Positions 1 to 5,935 of a stretch of DNA of 6,925 nucleotides are shown one piece after another. A program made the position numbers and the translations under genes. The stretch lies in assembly GCA_027008345.1 (NCBI GenBank), contig JALTBU010000099.1, forward strand, positions 1-6,925, read 5' to 3'. The DNA comes from Nautiliaceae bacterium. Lineage in GTDB: Bacteria > Campylobacterota > Campylobacteria > Campylobacterales > Nautiliaceae. The stretch's first letter is position 1, and each line of letters opens with the position of its first letter. The notes under the pieces are model-generated. The model was given only the letters and a program-made list of their open reading frames with translations. It was not told the DNA's origin and made no database searches.

Positions 1-659
1 GCATCCAATACTTCAAGATAAATAAATCCCATAAGTCCACTTTTTATACCCTCAGCACTTAATGATTCATTTAATCCTTTAAGTAAAGAATAACTCAAAA
101 GTCCTAAAAAATAAGCAATTGCCACTTTATAATCTTGCGAATCATAAACAATAATAAGCCCGATTATTATCGCAATCATTAAAGAGATATTATTTATTTT
201 CCCAAATTTTTCCGCTGTGTTTTCGATAGGTTTTAACCATTTAATTTCTTTTTTTTCAAATAAAAAATCGCTAAACACCATCCATAAAAAAGCACCTCCG
301 AATGCATATATGAATTTTTCTACACCAAGAAGTATTTCATGATATTTGTGCGGATTAAAAAGTGCGATGTTTACAGTCTCTACAAGTCCCAAATGTGCCG
401 CAATCGCAACAATAATAATCGGAAAAACCAGTCTCATTCCTCCGACTGCTATTACCATCCCCCATGTCAGAAATCTTTTTTGCCAGATTTCATCCATAGA
501 TTTCAATATTTTGGCATTAACAACCGCGTTGTCAAAAGAAAGGGAGACTTCAAGCACTGCAAGAATTGCAGTTAAATAAACAGCCTCGAATTTCCCTATA
601 AAAAAAGCCAATCCAAGACCGATTAATGCAATTAAAAAAGAAAAATAAAAAAATCTCAA
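1..659 (-). CDS. DUF475 / TerC-like integral membrane protein (C-terminus cut off by window edge)
   Basis: This is a multi-pass membrane protein of the DUF475 family, related to TerC. Its transport role, if any, is not established; metal ion handling is often proposed for TerC relatives. About 219 residues are visible. Hydrophobic segments lie near residues 3-21, 26-40, 63-90, 114-133, 158-172 and 178-195. The family signature LEVSLSFDNAVVNA is at residues 36-49, followed by a TWGMVIAVGGMRLVFP-like stretch at 65-80. The second family motif begins as YLEVLDA at about residue 214, just where the window ends. I chose the TTG at 659-657 because AAGGA (670-666) sits 6 bases upstream and the next in-frame ATG is deep inside the signature region. 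That ribosome binding site overlaps the nusA stop codon and the gap is 9 bases, so the gene is probably an operon partner of nusA. The family call is confident and the function is not known. Confidence 0.85.
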   Translation of the reverse strand, partial: MRFFYFSFLIALIGLGLAFFIGKFEAVYLTAILAVLEVSLSFDNAVVNAKILKSMDEIWQKRFLTWGMVIAVGGMRLVFPIIIVAIAAHLGLVETVNIALFNPHKYHEILLGVEKFIYAFGGAFLWMVFSDFLFEKKEIKWLKPIENTAEKFGKINNISLMIAIIIGLIIVYDSQDYKVAIAYFLGLLSYSLLKGLNESLSAEGIKSGLMGFIYLEVLD

Positions 660-668
660 CTAAAATCC

Positions 669-1742
669 TTATATTTTGAAAAGATTTTCAAGTTTTGAAG
701 TGTCATTTTTTTTCTCTTCTGCATCTTGAAGCTGAATTTTGTATTTTGTAAGCATACTTGCAAGTGTAATATTTACACCGTTTTTACCTATTGCTTTTGC
801 TTTTTCGCCTGGGTCTACTTCTACATAAGCAACACCCTCTTTTTCGTTAATTTTTACATTTTTTACAATCGCAGGCGAAAGTGCTCTTGCCACATATATT
901 TCTGGTTTGTTTGAATATTCAATTACATCAATATTTTCACCGTTTAATTCATTCGAAATTGCGTTGATTCTAACTCCGTTTTTACCGATAATTGTCCCGA
1001 TAGGCTCAACCTGAGGATTAAGAGAGCTTACCGCCACTTTACTTCTTACACCCGGGATTCTTGCGCTTGAATGTATTTTTATAATCCCGTCTCTAACTTC
1101 CGGCACTGCTGCTTCTATAAGTTTTTCAAGAAATTTTGGTGATGTTCGGCTAAGCTCAATTGTTATTCCTTTTTTATTGTCAAAATGAACAAATTTAAGC
1201 AAAGCTTTTAAAACATCCCCAACTTCAAATTTTTCACCTTTAATTCTGTTTCTTCTTGGAAGAACACCTTTAACACCTTCAATCTCAACCCATGTATTTT
1301 CATCATTGTCAACTTTTACAACTTCGGCACTGACGATGGTATTTAGTTTTGAAATAAGTTTTCTGTAAATTTCATTTTCAAGAAGTCTTGTTATTTCTCT
1401 TTCAAATTCTCTTTGAAGTGCCATAGCGCCGCTTCTTCCAAGCTTGCTCAAATCAAGTTCCGCTCTTAATTTATCCCCAAGCTGAACATTTTCGTCATAC
1501 TCTTTTGCTTCATCTAAATATAAATATTTTTCTGGATTTTCAAGAGCCCTGTCATCATTTACAACTTCAAAATTCTGATAAATTTTAAGCTCTCCGTCTT
1601 CCATTTCCACATCAACATCTATATCACCCAAAATTTTTTTTGCAGTTTTTATGATTGAGCGTTTGAAAGCTTCTTTTACCTCATCAAAATCAAGCCCTTT
1701 TTCATTTGCAACAAGTGAGAGCAGTTCCTGAACTTTCTCCAC
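669..1742 (-). CDS. nusA: Transcription termination/antitermination factor NusA
   Basis: NusA binds RNA polymerase and nascent RNA and modulates pausing, intrinsic termination and antitermination. The 357-residue protein shows the family layout: an N-terminal RNA polymerase-binding domain (about 1-125), an S1 domain (about 135-198), and two KH domains. The S1/KH junction carries the typical LSRTSPKFLEKL stretch (198-209), followed by the VPEVRDGIIKI and SSARIPG-type motifs (213-231). The KH loops are GKNGVRI (253-259) and GKNGVNI (319-325). It is shorter than the 495-residue E. coli protein because the C-terminal acidic repeats are absent, as is usual outside the gamma group. The start is GTG at 1742-1740, with AAAAGGA ending 5 bases upstream; an overlapping ATG at 1744 is in another frame. 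There is no rimP or infB beside it, and it is transcribed divergently from the HP0268-type/miaB operon. Confidence 0.97.
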   Translation of the reverse strand: MEKVQELLSLVANEKGLDFDEVKEAFKRSIIKTAKKILGDIDVDVEMEDGELKIYQNFEVVNDDRALENPEKYLYLDEAKEYDENVQLGDKLRAELDLSKLGRSGAMALQREFEREITRLLENEIYRKLISKLNTIVSAEVVKVDNDENTWVEIEGVKGVLPRRNRIKGEKFEVGDVLKALLKFVHFDNKKGITIELSRTSPKFLEKLIEAAVPEVRDGIIKIHSSARIPGVRSKVAVSSLNPQVEPIGTIIGKNGVRINAISNELNGENIDVIEYSNKPEIYVARALSPAIVKNVKINEKEGVAYVEVDPGEKAKAIGKNGVNITLASMLTKYKIQLQDAEEKKNDTSKLENLFKI

Positions 1743-1774
1743 ATTAATCCTTTTATTTTTTAGTTATAATTTTA
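1743..1774 (-). promoter_or_regulatory. Probable promoter and ribosome binding site of nusA
   Basis: Reading leftward, the minus strand carries TAAAAT (1774-1769) and an overlapping TATAAC (1768-1763), either of which could act as a sigma-70 type -10 box. These place the transcript start about 14 to 20 bases before the GTG. There is no convincing -35 hexamer, which is common in Campylobacterota promoters. AAAAGGA (1754-1748) is the ribosome binding site. The position between divergent genes supports the call; the exact box is uncertain. Confidence 0.45.
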
Positions 1775-1808
1775 CACAAATTTTTGATAAAATAATAATT
1801 AAAAAGGA
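1765..1808 (+). promoter_or_regulatory. Probable promoter and ribosome binding site of the HP0268-type/miaB operon
   Basis: Two plus-strand -10 candidates are visible: TATAAT (1765-1770) and TAAAAT (1788-1793, in a T-run followed by GATAAAAT). The second would give a leader of roughly 14 bases and the first roughly 35. The stretch before each is T-rich, with no clear -35 box. AAGGA (1804-1808) is 5 bases before the ATG. The first box overlaps the nusA -10 candidate on the other strand, so the two promoters may compete. Confidence 0.45.
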
Positions 1809-1813
1809 TTTAT

Positions 1814-2044
1814 ATGAAATTAAAACTTATCGGCGCTGATAATCAGATTATTGAAAAAAATTATGAAGATTTTTTAAAAGAAATTAAACCAAATAGCTTT
1901 TTTTATTTTCATAAAGACACAAGTTATAAAGATTTAAAAGATTTAATCGACAAACTCGAAGAAGAAGGTTATTCAGTATATTTCAGAGAAGTCAAATATG
2001 CACTTGATGAAAGTGCTTATATGTATGAACTGCATATAATTTAA
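1814..2044 (+). CDS. HP0268-family small protein (putative nuclease)
   Basis: The 76-residue protein matches the HP0268 family in size, in its start (MKLKLIGADN) and in its position directly upstream of miaB, as in H. pylori (HP0268 beside HP0269). The H. pylori protein has been described as a small alpha/beta protein with DNA-nicking and ribonuclease activity; that function is carried over from the family and is not visible here. The sequence has alternating strands and helices: a hydrophobic beta strand at about 2-6, a helix at 17-24, a strand at 28-33, a Lys/Asp-rich helix at 39-51, then two strands at 53-60 and 69-76. The ATG has AAGGA 5 bases upstream. It is the first gene of the plus-strand run and ends 9 bases before miaB. 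Family membership is fairly sure from context and moderately sure from sequence alone. Confidence 0.75.
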   Translation: MKLKLIGADNQIIEKNYEDFLKEIKPNSFFYFHKDTSYKDLKDLIDKLEEEGYSVYFREVKYALDESAYMYELHII

Positions 2045-2053
2045 AGGTTATTG

Positions 2054-3322
2054 GTGAAAAAACTTTATATCGAAACATTCGGCTGTCAAATGAATGTAAA
2101 AGACTCCGAACATATTATTGCCGAACTCTCAGATGAATATATTACAACAGAAAATCCGCAAAATGCGGATTTGATTATTTTAAATACCTGCTCTGTCAGA
2201 GAAAAACCGGTTGCTAAACTTTTCAGCGAACTCGGTGCCCTTAAGAAAAAAAATCCTTCCGCAAAATTCGGTGTTTGTGGGTGCACGGCAAGCCATATGG
2301 GCGAAGATATTATAAAAAGAGCGCCTTTCGTAAGTTTTGTGCTCGGCGCAAGAAATGTAAGCAGAATCAAAGAAGCAGTCAATAAAGAAAAAGCGGTAAT
2401 TACAGATATTGATTATGATGACACCACATACATTTTTAAAAATACAAGAAAAAATCCTTATAAAGATTTCGTAAATATAATGGTCGGATGCGACAAAAAA
2501 TGTACTTTTTGCATCGTGCCAAAAACAAGAGGGAAAGAAATTTCAATTCCAATGGATATTATCTTAAAACAGGTTCAAAATTTAGCAGATGAAGGTGTTA
2601 AAGAAATAACCCTGCTTGGACAAAATGTTAATAATTACGGTAAAAGATTCAGTATAGACCATCCAAAAGTGGATTTTACCGATTTACTAAAAGAAGTAAG
2701 TAAAATAGAGGGTATTGAGAGAATCAGATTTACTTCCCCTCATCCTCTGCACGCTGATGATAAATTCTTAGATGAATTTGCAACGAATCCAAAAATATGC
2801 AAGCATATACATTTCCCTCTTCAAAGCGGAAGCACTGAAATACTTAAAGCCATGAAAAGAGGATATTCAAAAGAGTGGTTTTTAAATAGATGCGAAATAA
2901 TAAGACAGATTCCTGATGTAGCTATTACTACGGATATTATTGTAGGATTCCCGGGAGAGAGTGAAGAAGATTTTAAAGATACTTTAGATGTAGTGGAAAA
3001 AGTCAGATTTGAGCAAATTTTTTCTTTTGTATATTCGCCAAGACCTCTTACGGAAGCTGCAAATTATGACAATCAGGTACCAAAAGAAATTGCAAAAGAG
3101 AGGCTTTTTAAACTTCAAAAATTACATGGTGAAATACTTGATGACATAGCCAAAGATCAAATTGGTAAAGTTTATAAAGTTTTAGTTGAAGAACCAGGGG
3201 TCGGAAAAAGCGATAATTTTTTTACAGTTAAATTCGAAAATGATGAAAATCTGCTTGGTAAAATAGTTGATGTCCAAATACAGCAAGCAAACAAACATAC
3301 TTTAAAAGGAACGGTAATATAA
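2054..3322 (+). CDS. miaB: tRNA-2-methylthio-N6-dimethylallyladenosine synthase MiaB
   Basis: MiaB is a radical SAM methylthiotransferase that adds a methylthio group at C2 of i6A37 in tRNAs reading UNN codons. The N-terminal MTTase domain holds the auxiliary-cluster cysteines in GCQMN (C11), NTCSVREK (C46) and GCTAS (C77). The radical SAM motif CDKKCTFC gives C146, C150 and C153. Further family motifs are LLGQNVNNYG (187-196), PLQSGS (255-260) and TDIIVGFPGES (293-303). A C-terminal TRAM RNA-binding domain runs from about 365 to 422. The length of 422 is slightly below the 474 of E. coli. I prefer the GTG at 2054 (MKKLYIETFG) over the TTG at 2051, because AAAGG (2043-2047) is 6 bases from the GTG and only 3 from the TTG. 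The stop TAA at 3320-3322 overlaps the proposed start of the next gene. An extra cysteine, C75, lies beside C77 and is probably incidental. Confidence 0.96.
   Translation: MKKLYIETFGCQMNVKDSEHIIAELSDEYITTENPQNADLIILNTCSVREKPVAKLFSELGALKKKNPSAKFGVCGCTASHMGEDIIKRAPFVSFVLGARNVSRIKEAVNKEKAVITDIDYDDTTYIFKNTRKNPYKDFVNIMVGCDKKCTFCIVPKTRGKEISIPMDIILKQVQNLADEGVKEITLLGQNVNNYGKRFSIDHPKVDFTDLLKEVSKIEGIERIRFTSPHPLHADDKFLDEFATNPKICKHIHFPLQSGSTEILKAMKRGYSKEWFLNRCEIIRQIPDVAITTDIIVGFPGESEEDFKDTLDVVEKVRFEQIFSFVYSPRPLTEAANYDNQVPKEIAKERLFKLQKLHGEILDDIAKDQIGKVYKVLVEEPGVGKSDNFFTVKFENDENLLGKIVDVQIQQANKHTLKGTVI
3304..3322 (+). promoter_or_regulatory. Ribosome binding site and overlapping stop/start (ATAA) at the miaB/TPR junction
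   Basis: AAAAGGA (3304-3310) is a good Shine-Dalgarno sequence inside the end of miaB. Eight bases later comes ATA (3319-3321), which shares bases with the miaB TAA (3320-3322). This is the layout of an ordinary 4-base ATGA overlap, except that G is replaced by A. It decides the start of the TPR gene and argues against initiation at the distant ATG at 3493, which has no comparable site in front of it. Confidence 0.6.
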
Positions 3323-3768
3323 AAAAAATATTAATTTTCCTGGGTATCGTAATAATTTTCACAATTGGATATTTCAGTTTCAATCCAAGTTACAGGCTCT
3401 CTCTTGAAGCCAAATATTATTTTGAAACAGGAAATTATAAAAAAGCATATACATTAGCAAGTGAAGCTTATACCTTAAATCCTTACAATAGAATGGCTTT
3501 TACCATAAAAATTCAATCTCAAATTGCAAAAGAATGGCAAAATTTTATTAACGATGCTGATGAATTTTTTGATAAAATACAAAAAACGGCAGATAAACAG
3601 ACCATAACCGAAAAAGATAAAAAAAGAATAAAAATTATGCTTGAAATTTTAATAGATGAATATAAAACATTAAAACCGTCTTTGTTACTGCCAAAAGAAC
3701 TCAAAGAAAAAGCAAAAGAAAAATATTTAAAGGCGAAAGAGTTATATGAGAAACTTTTTGGAAAATGA
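3319..3768 (+). CDS. Membrane-anchored TPR-like protein, apparent ATA start codon
   Basis: The open frame encodes 149 residues. It begins with a classic Lys-Lys plus hydrophobic anchor (KKILIFLGIVIIFTIGYF, residues 2-19), then one TPR-like helix pair at about 26-59 (AKYYFETGNYKKAYTLASEA, then YTLNPYN), and ends in a charged helical, coiled-coil-like tail (62-149). No ATG, GTG or TTG lies in frame upstream of the ATG at 3493, which would lose the anchor and the TPR. ATA at 3319-3321 is the natural start: AAAAGGA (3304-3310) is 8 bases upstream, and ATAA overlaps the miaB stop where ATGA would be normal. A single G-to-A change would explain both codons. The tail is probably in the periplasm, inferred from the single N-terminal anchor. 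I do not recognise a specific function. The end overlaps the recombinase gene by 23 bases. Confidence 0.7.
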   Translation: MKKILIFLGIVIIFTIGYFSFNPSYRLSLEAKYYFETGNYKKAYTLASEAYTLNPYNRMAFTIKIQSQIAKEWQNFINDADEFFDKIQKTADKQTITEKDKKRIKIMLEILIDEYKTLKPSLLLPKELKEKAKEKYLKAKELYEKLFGK

Positions 3769-4555
3769 AGCAAAAAAATTTTTGAATTTTATTAAAAAAA
3801 CCAAATCACCACAAACTTACAGGACATATGAAACCGTTTTAAAAGAAGCATTAGAACATATCGAACTTGAAAACGGATATCTTGACATAACCCCTTACAG
3901 ACTCAAAATTGCCACTCAGAGCAAAAAAACAATTGCAAAAAAAATATCGGCTCTTAGAAGTTTTTTTGAGTTTTTACAAAGCGAAGGACATAAATTCAAA
4001 GTAGTAGGCGATGAACATATAAAAGTCCCTAAAACCCTGCCAAAACCTGTAAATATTGAACATATAAAAGAAGCTTTGAAAATAGCAAATCTTGAAGAGT
4101 TTACAGCAATTATGATAATATTTTCTCTTGGTCTAAGAATTAGTGAAGCGGTAAATATAAAACTTGATGATATCAAAGGTGAATGGATAAGCATAACAGG
4201 TAAAGGAAATAAAACAAGAATGCTTCCTATTCATCCAAAACTAAAAGAAATTATTAATAAATATATCCAAACTTATAAGCCTAAAAAATATCTTTTTGAA
4301 AAAGACGGTTTGCAAATAAATGACGCAAAACTTAGATACATCATCCAAAAGCCTTTCAAAAAAATCGGAATTCATATCACTCCTCATCAGTTAAGACACT
4401 CATTTGCAACATATATGCTTGAAAAAGGTGCAAGAATTACCGATGTCAGCGAACTTTTAGGACATGAATTTATTTCAACAACCCAAATCTATACAAAACT
4501 CAGTGATTCACTGAAACTAAAAAATTATCTAAAAGCTCATCCGTTATGTTCTTAG
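3746..4555 (+). CDS. Tyrosine recombinase of the XerC/XerD/XerH type
   Basis: This is a phage-integrase-family site-specific recombinase of 269 residues. The N-terminal part (about 5-85) is a helical core-binding (SAM-like) domain. The C-terminal catalytic domain has the complete active site: R131 in GLRISEA, K153 in TGKGNKTR, H214 and R217 in HQLRHSFAT, H240 in ELLGHE, and nucleophile Y249 in TQIYT. The H240-Y249 spacing of 9 equals that in E. coli XerD. Campylobacterota typically resolve chromosome dimers with one recombinase, XerH, at a difH site, but XerH proteins are about 350 residues, so this is closer in size to XerC/D or archaeal XerA. Its place inside a housekeeping gene run favours a chromosomal role over a mobile-element integrase. 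The ATG at 3746 lies inside the TPR gene (23-base overlap), with GAAAGAG (3735-3741) just upstream. The family is certain; the exact subtype is not. Confidence 0.9.
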   Translation: MRNFLENEAKKFLNFIKKTKSPQTYRTYETVLKEALEHIELENGYLDITPYRLKIATQSKKTIAKKISALRSFFEFLQSEGHKFKVVGDEHIKVPKTLPKPVNIEHIKEALKIANLEEFTAIMIIFSLGLRISEAVNIKLDDIKGEWISITGKGNKTRMLPIHPKLKEIINKYIQTYKPKKYLFEKDGLQINDAKLRYIIQKPFKKIGIHITPHQLRHSFATYMLEKGARITDVSELLGHEFISTTQIYTKLSDSLKLKNYLKAHPLCS

Positions 4556-5421
4556 AAAAATTTATCAAAACAGTTTATATCAGTTTTTATAAAGATGAAG
4601 AGTATAAACTGCTATGTGAAATTAAAAAGAATAATAAAACTCTTGAATCTTTAAAAAAAGAATTTGATTCAAAAGAAAAGCTTATTGAATTTATAAATAT
4701 ATATCTTGAAGATTATGCAAGAGTTTATATATCCACTTTTGTAAATTCTATAAACCAGGGGATCGTACCTTCATGTAATAAAAATGAATATAAAAAAAGA
4801 GAAATTGAAATCGAAAATATTAAATATTTATGTATTAATAATAATTACTCCATTTATATTTCTATATATGATTTAATGACTATCAAAAAAGAGTTTCCAT
4901 TTGAAATAGATTTTATTTATTCAATATTTGCCCCAATAGATTTTACTGCCAAACACAGAAACAATACTTTTTATGTTTTAATTTTACAAGAAAAAATTGC
5001 AATCATCGGATATAAAAATAATATTCCAATTTATTCCGATATTTTTGAATTGAAAGAAGAAAATGATGAAAATGATGAAGTTGAAGATGACATAGAACTT
5101 CTCGAAGAAATAGACTTAGAAGATGAAATTTCAGAAGATATTGAAGAAGAAGCAGAAAATATTGAAATAGAAGAAAAACCAGAAGATTTAACATTAACAA
5201 CAATAGAACACAATATAGTAAAAAACTTAAAAGATGCAATTAAAGATTATTATGAAAATTATTCAGATGACTTTTTAGAAAAAATTATCTTTTTAGATAC
5301 TATAAATATAGGAAATGATATAAAAAAACTAACTGAGGACGAATTGCTTCTTGATAGTAATATAATAAATTTCGACTTACCAAAAATATTAAATATATTA
5401 AGTGAGAGGGAAAATGTATAG
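4546..5421 (+). CDS. Acidic cytoplasmic protein, PilM / GspL-cytoplasmic-domain-like (tentative)
   Basis: This 291-residue soluble protein has no signal peptide or membrane segment. I do not recognise it by clear motif. Residues about 55-168 look like alternating strands and helices, with a YISIYDLMTIKKEFPFEIDF region and a strand pair YVLILQEKIAIIGYK (143-157) that recall the actin-like domains of PilM and GspL. Residues 168-214 form a very acidic linker. The C-terminal part (215-291), with EKIIFLDTINIGNDI near 245 and a final INFDLPKILNILS helix, resembles the closing segment of such proteins. The main support is context: the next two genes have PilN-like and PilO-like architecture and are coupled to it. 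The ATG at 4546 overlaps the recombinase stop by 10 bases and has only a weak ribosome binding site, suggesting translational coupling. No nucleotide-binding motif can be named with confidence. Confidence 0.5.
   Translation: MFLEKFIKTVYISFYKDEEYKLLCEIKKNNKTLESLKKEFDSKEKLIEFINIYLEDYARVYISTFVNSINQGIVPSCNKNEYKKREIEIENIKYLCINNNYSIYISIYDLMTIKKEFPFEIDFIYSIFAPIDFTAKHRNNTFYVLILQEKIAIIGYKNNIPIYSDIFELKEENDENDEVEDDIELLEEIDLEDEISEDIEEEAENIEIEEKPEDLTLTTIEHNIVKNLKDAIKDYYENYSDDFLEKIIFLDTINIGNDIKKLTEDELLLDSNIINFDLPKILNILSERENV
5047..5187 (+). repeat. GAA/GAT-rich low-complexity tract encoding an acidic linker
   Basis: This part of the PilM-like gene encodes residues 168-214, where 29 of 47 residues are Asp or Glu and only 2 are basic. 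The DNA is a degenerate run of GAA and GAT codons and includes two perfect adjacent copies of GAAAATGAT (5059-5067 and 5068-5076). It looks like a slippage-prone low-complexity region rather than a functional DNA repeat. All lengths seen keep the reading frame. Confidence 0.6.
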
Positions 5422-5935
5422 TTTTACAAAGCCTAAACCAAAGCCCCTTTTCAAAGAAGATACAAAGCTCTGGCTTATTTTTTATTTTATATCCGTTTTT
5501 TTATTTGTATCATTTGCTCTTTTTTTACTTTTAAAAGCTTATTTTTATAATAAAGATACTCAAAAATTAAATAGAGATACAATAGTATTAAAACAAAAAA
5601 TAATAAAATTAAATACACAAAGAGAGCTTATTTTTCTTCAAAAAACATTATATGAAAATGTCCATGTAAAAAATGCTGTAATTAAAACATCTATAAAAAA
5701 TCTTCTTGACTTGATACCGGATCCTATAACACTCGATAAATTTCTGCTTTCTAAAAATAAATTGATAATTTATGGTATTACACCTACAAAAGATGTATAT
5801 AATATGCTTATGTTACCTCCTCTTGAGTCGATTTTTGAAAAAACGCAGACTTATTTTTATCAGTTGCCAAACGGCTGGTATAGATTTAAATCAATAAATA
5901 CAATAAAGGCAGACAATGAAAATGCCTACAATTAA
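5414..5935 (+). CDS. Bitopic inner-membrane protein, PilN / GspL-periplasmic-domain-like
   Basis: This 173-residue protein has PilN topology: a short basic, proline-rich cytoplasmic N-terminus (1-18, with repeated Lys-Pro at 6-11), one membrane segment (about 19-41), a coiled-coil region (45-82), and a small periplasmic domain (92-163). The domain begins LLDLIPDPITLDKFLLSKNK and has the strand pattern LIIYGITPTKDVYNML, typical of the ferredoxin-like fold of PilN and GspL. In type IV pili PilN joins PilM inside to PilO outside. The conserved PilN N-terminal INLLP-type motif that binds PilM is not visible. I prefer the ATG at 5414, with AGAGG (5405-5409) 4 bases upstream, over the GTG at 5402, which would add four residues. 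It overlaps the preceding gene by 8 bases. The fold assignment comes from topology and sequence texture, not from a decisive motif. Confidence 0.6.
   Translation: MYSFTKPKPKPLFKEDTKLWLIFYFISVFLFVSFALFLLLKAYFYNKDTQKLNRDTIVLKQKIIKLNTQRELIFLQKTLYENVHVKNAVIKTSIKNLLDLIPDPITLDKFLLSKNKLIIYGITPTKDVYNMLMLPPLESIFEKTQTYFYQLPNGWYRFKSINTIKADNENAYN

Noticed and set aside
339..579. Two plus-strand open frames of 77-78 codons
   Set aside because: They lie opposite the DUF475 gene, whose family motifs are clear on the minus strand, and have no ribosome binding site or recognisable content.
2276..2290. Possible extra metal-ligand cysteine in MiaB (C75 next to C77)
   Set aside because: The conserved ligand is the cysteine before Thr-Ala; the neighbouring one is most likely incidental.
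2086..2382. Minus-strand 98-codon open frame inside miaB
   Set aside because: miaB is certain here from its cysteine motifs, and the frame has no ribosome binding site or conserved features.
3493..3768. Short 91-residue protein starting at the ATG at 3493
   Set aside because: The same frame stays open upstream to the miaB stop and encodes a membrane anchor and TPR-like pair, so this ATG is probably internal.
3746..4555. Recombinase as marker of an integrated mobile element
   Set aside because: No attachment-site repeats, tRNA gene, phage genes or change of neighbours are seen, and it is embedded in a packed operon.
5003..5239. Minus-strand Leu-rich and Ser-rich open frames
   Set aside because: They are the antisense readings of the GAA/GAT-rich acidic tract; the composition explains the lack of stop codons.
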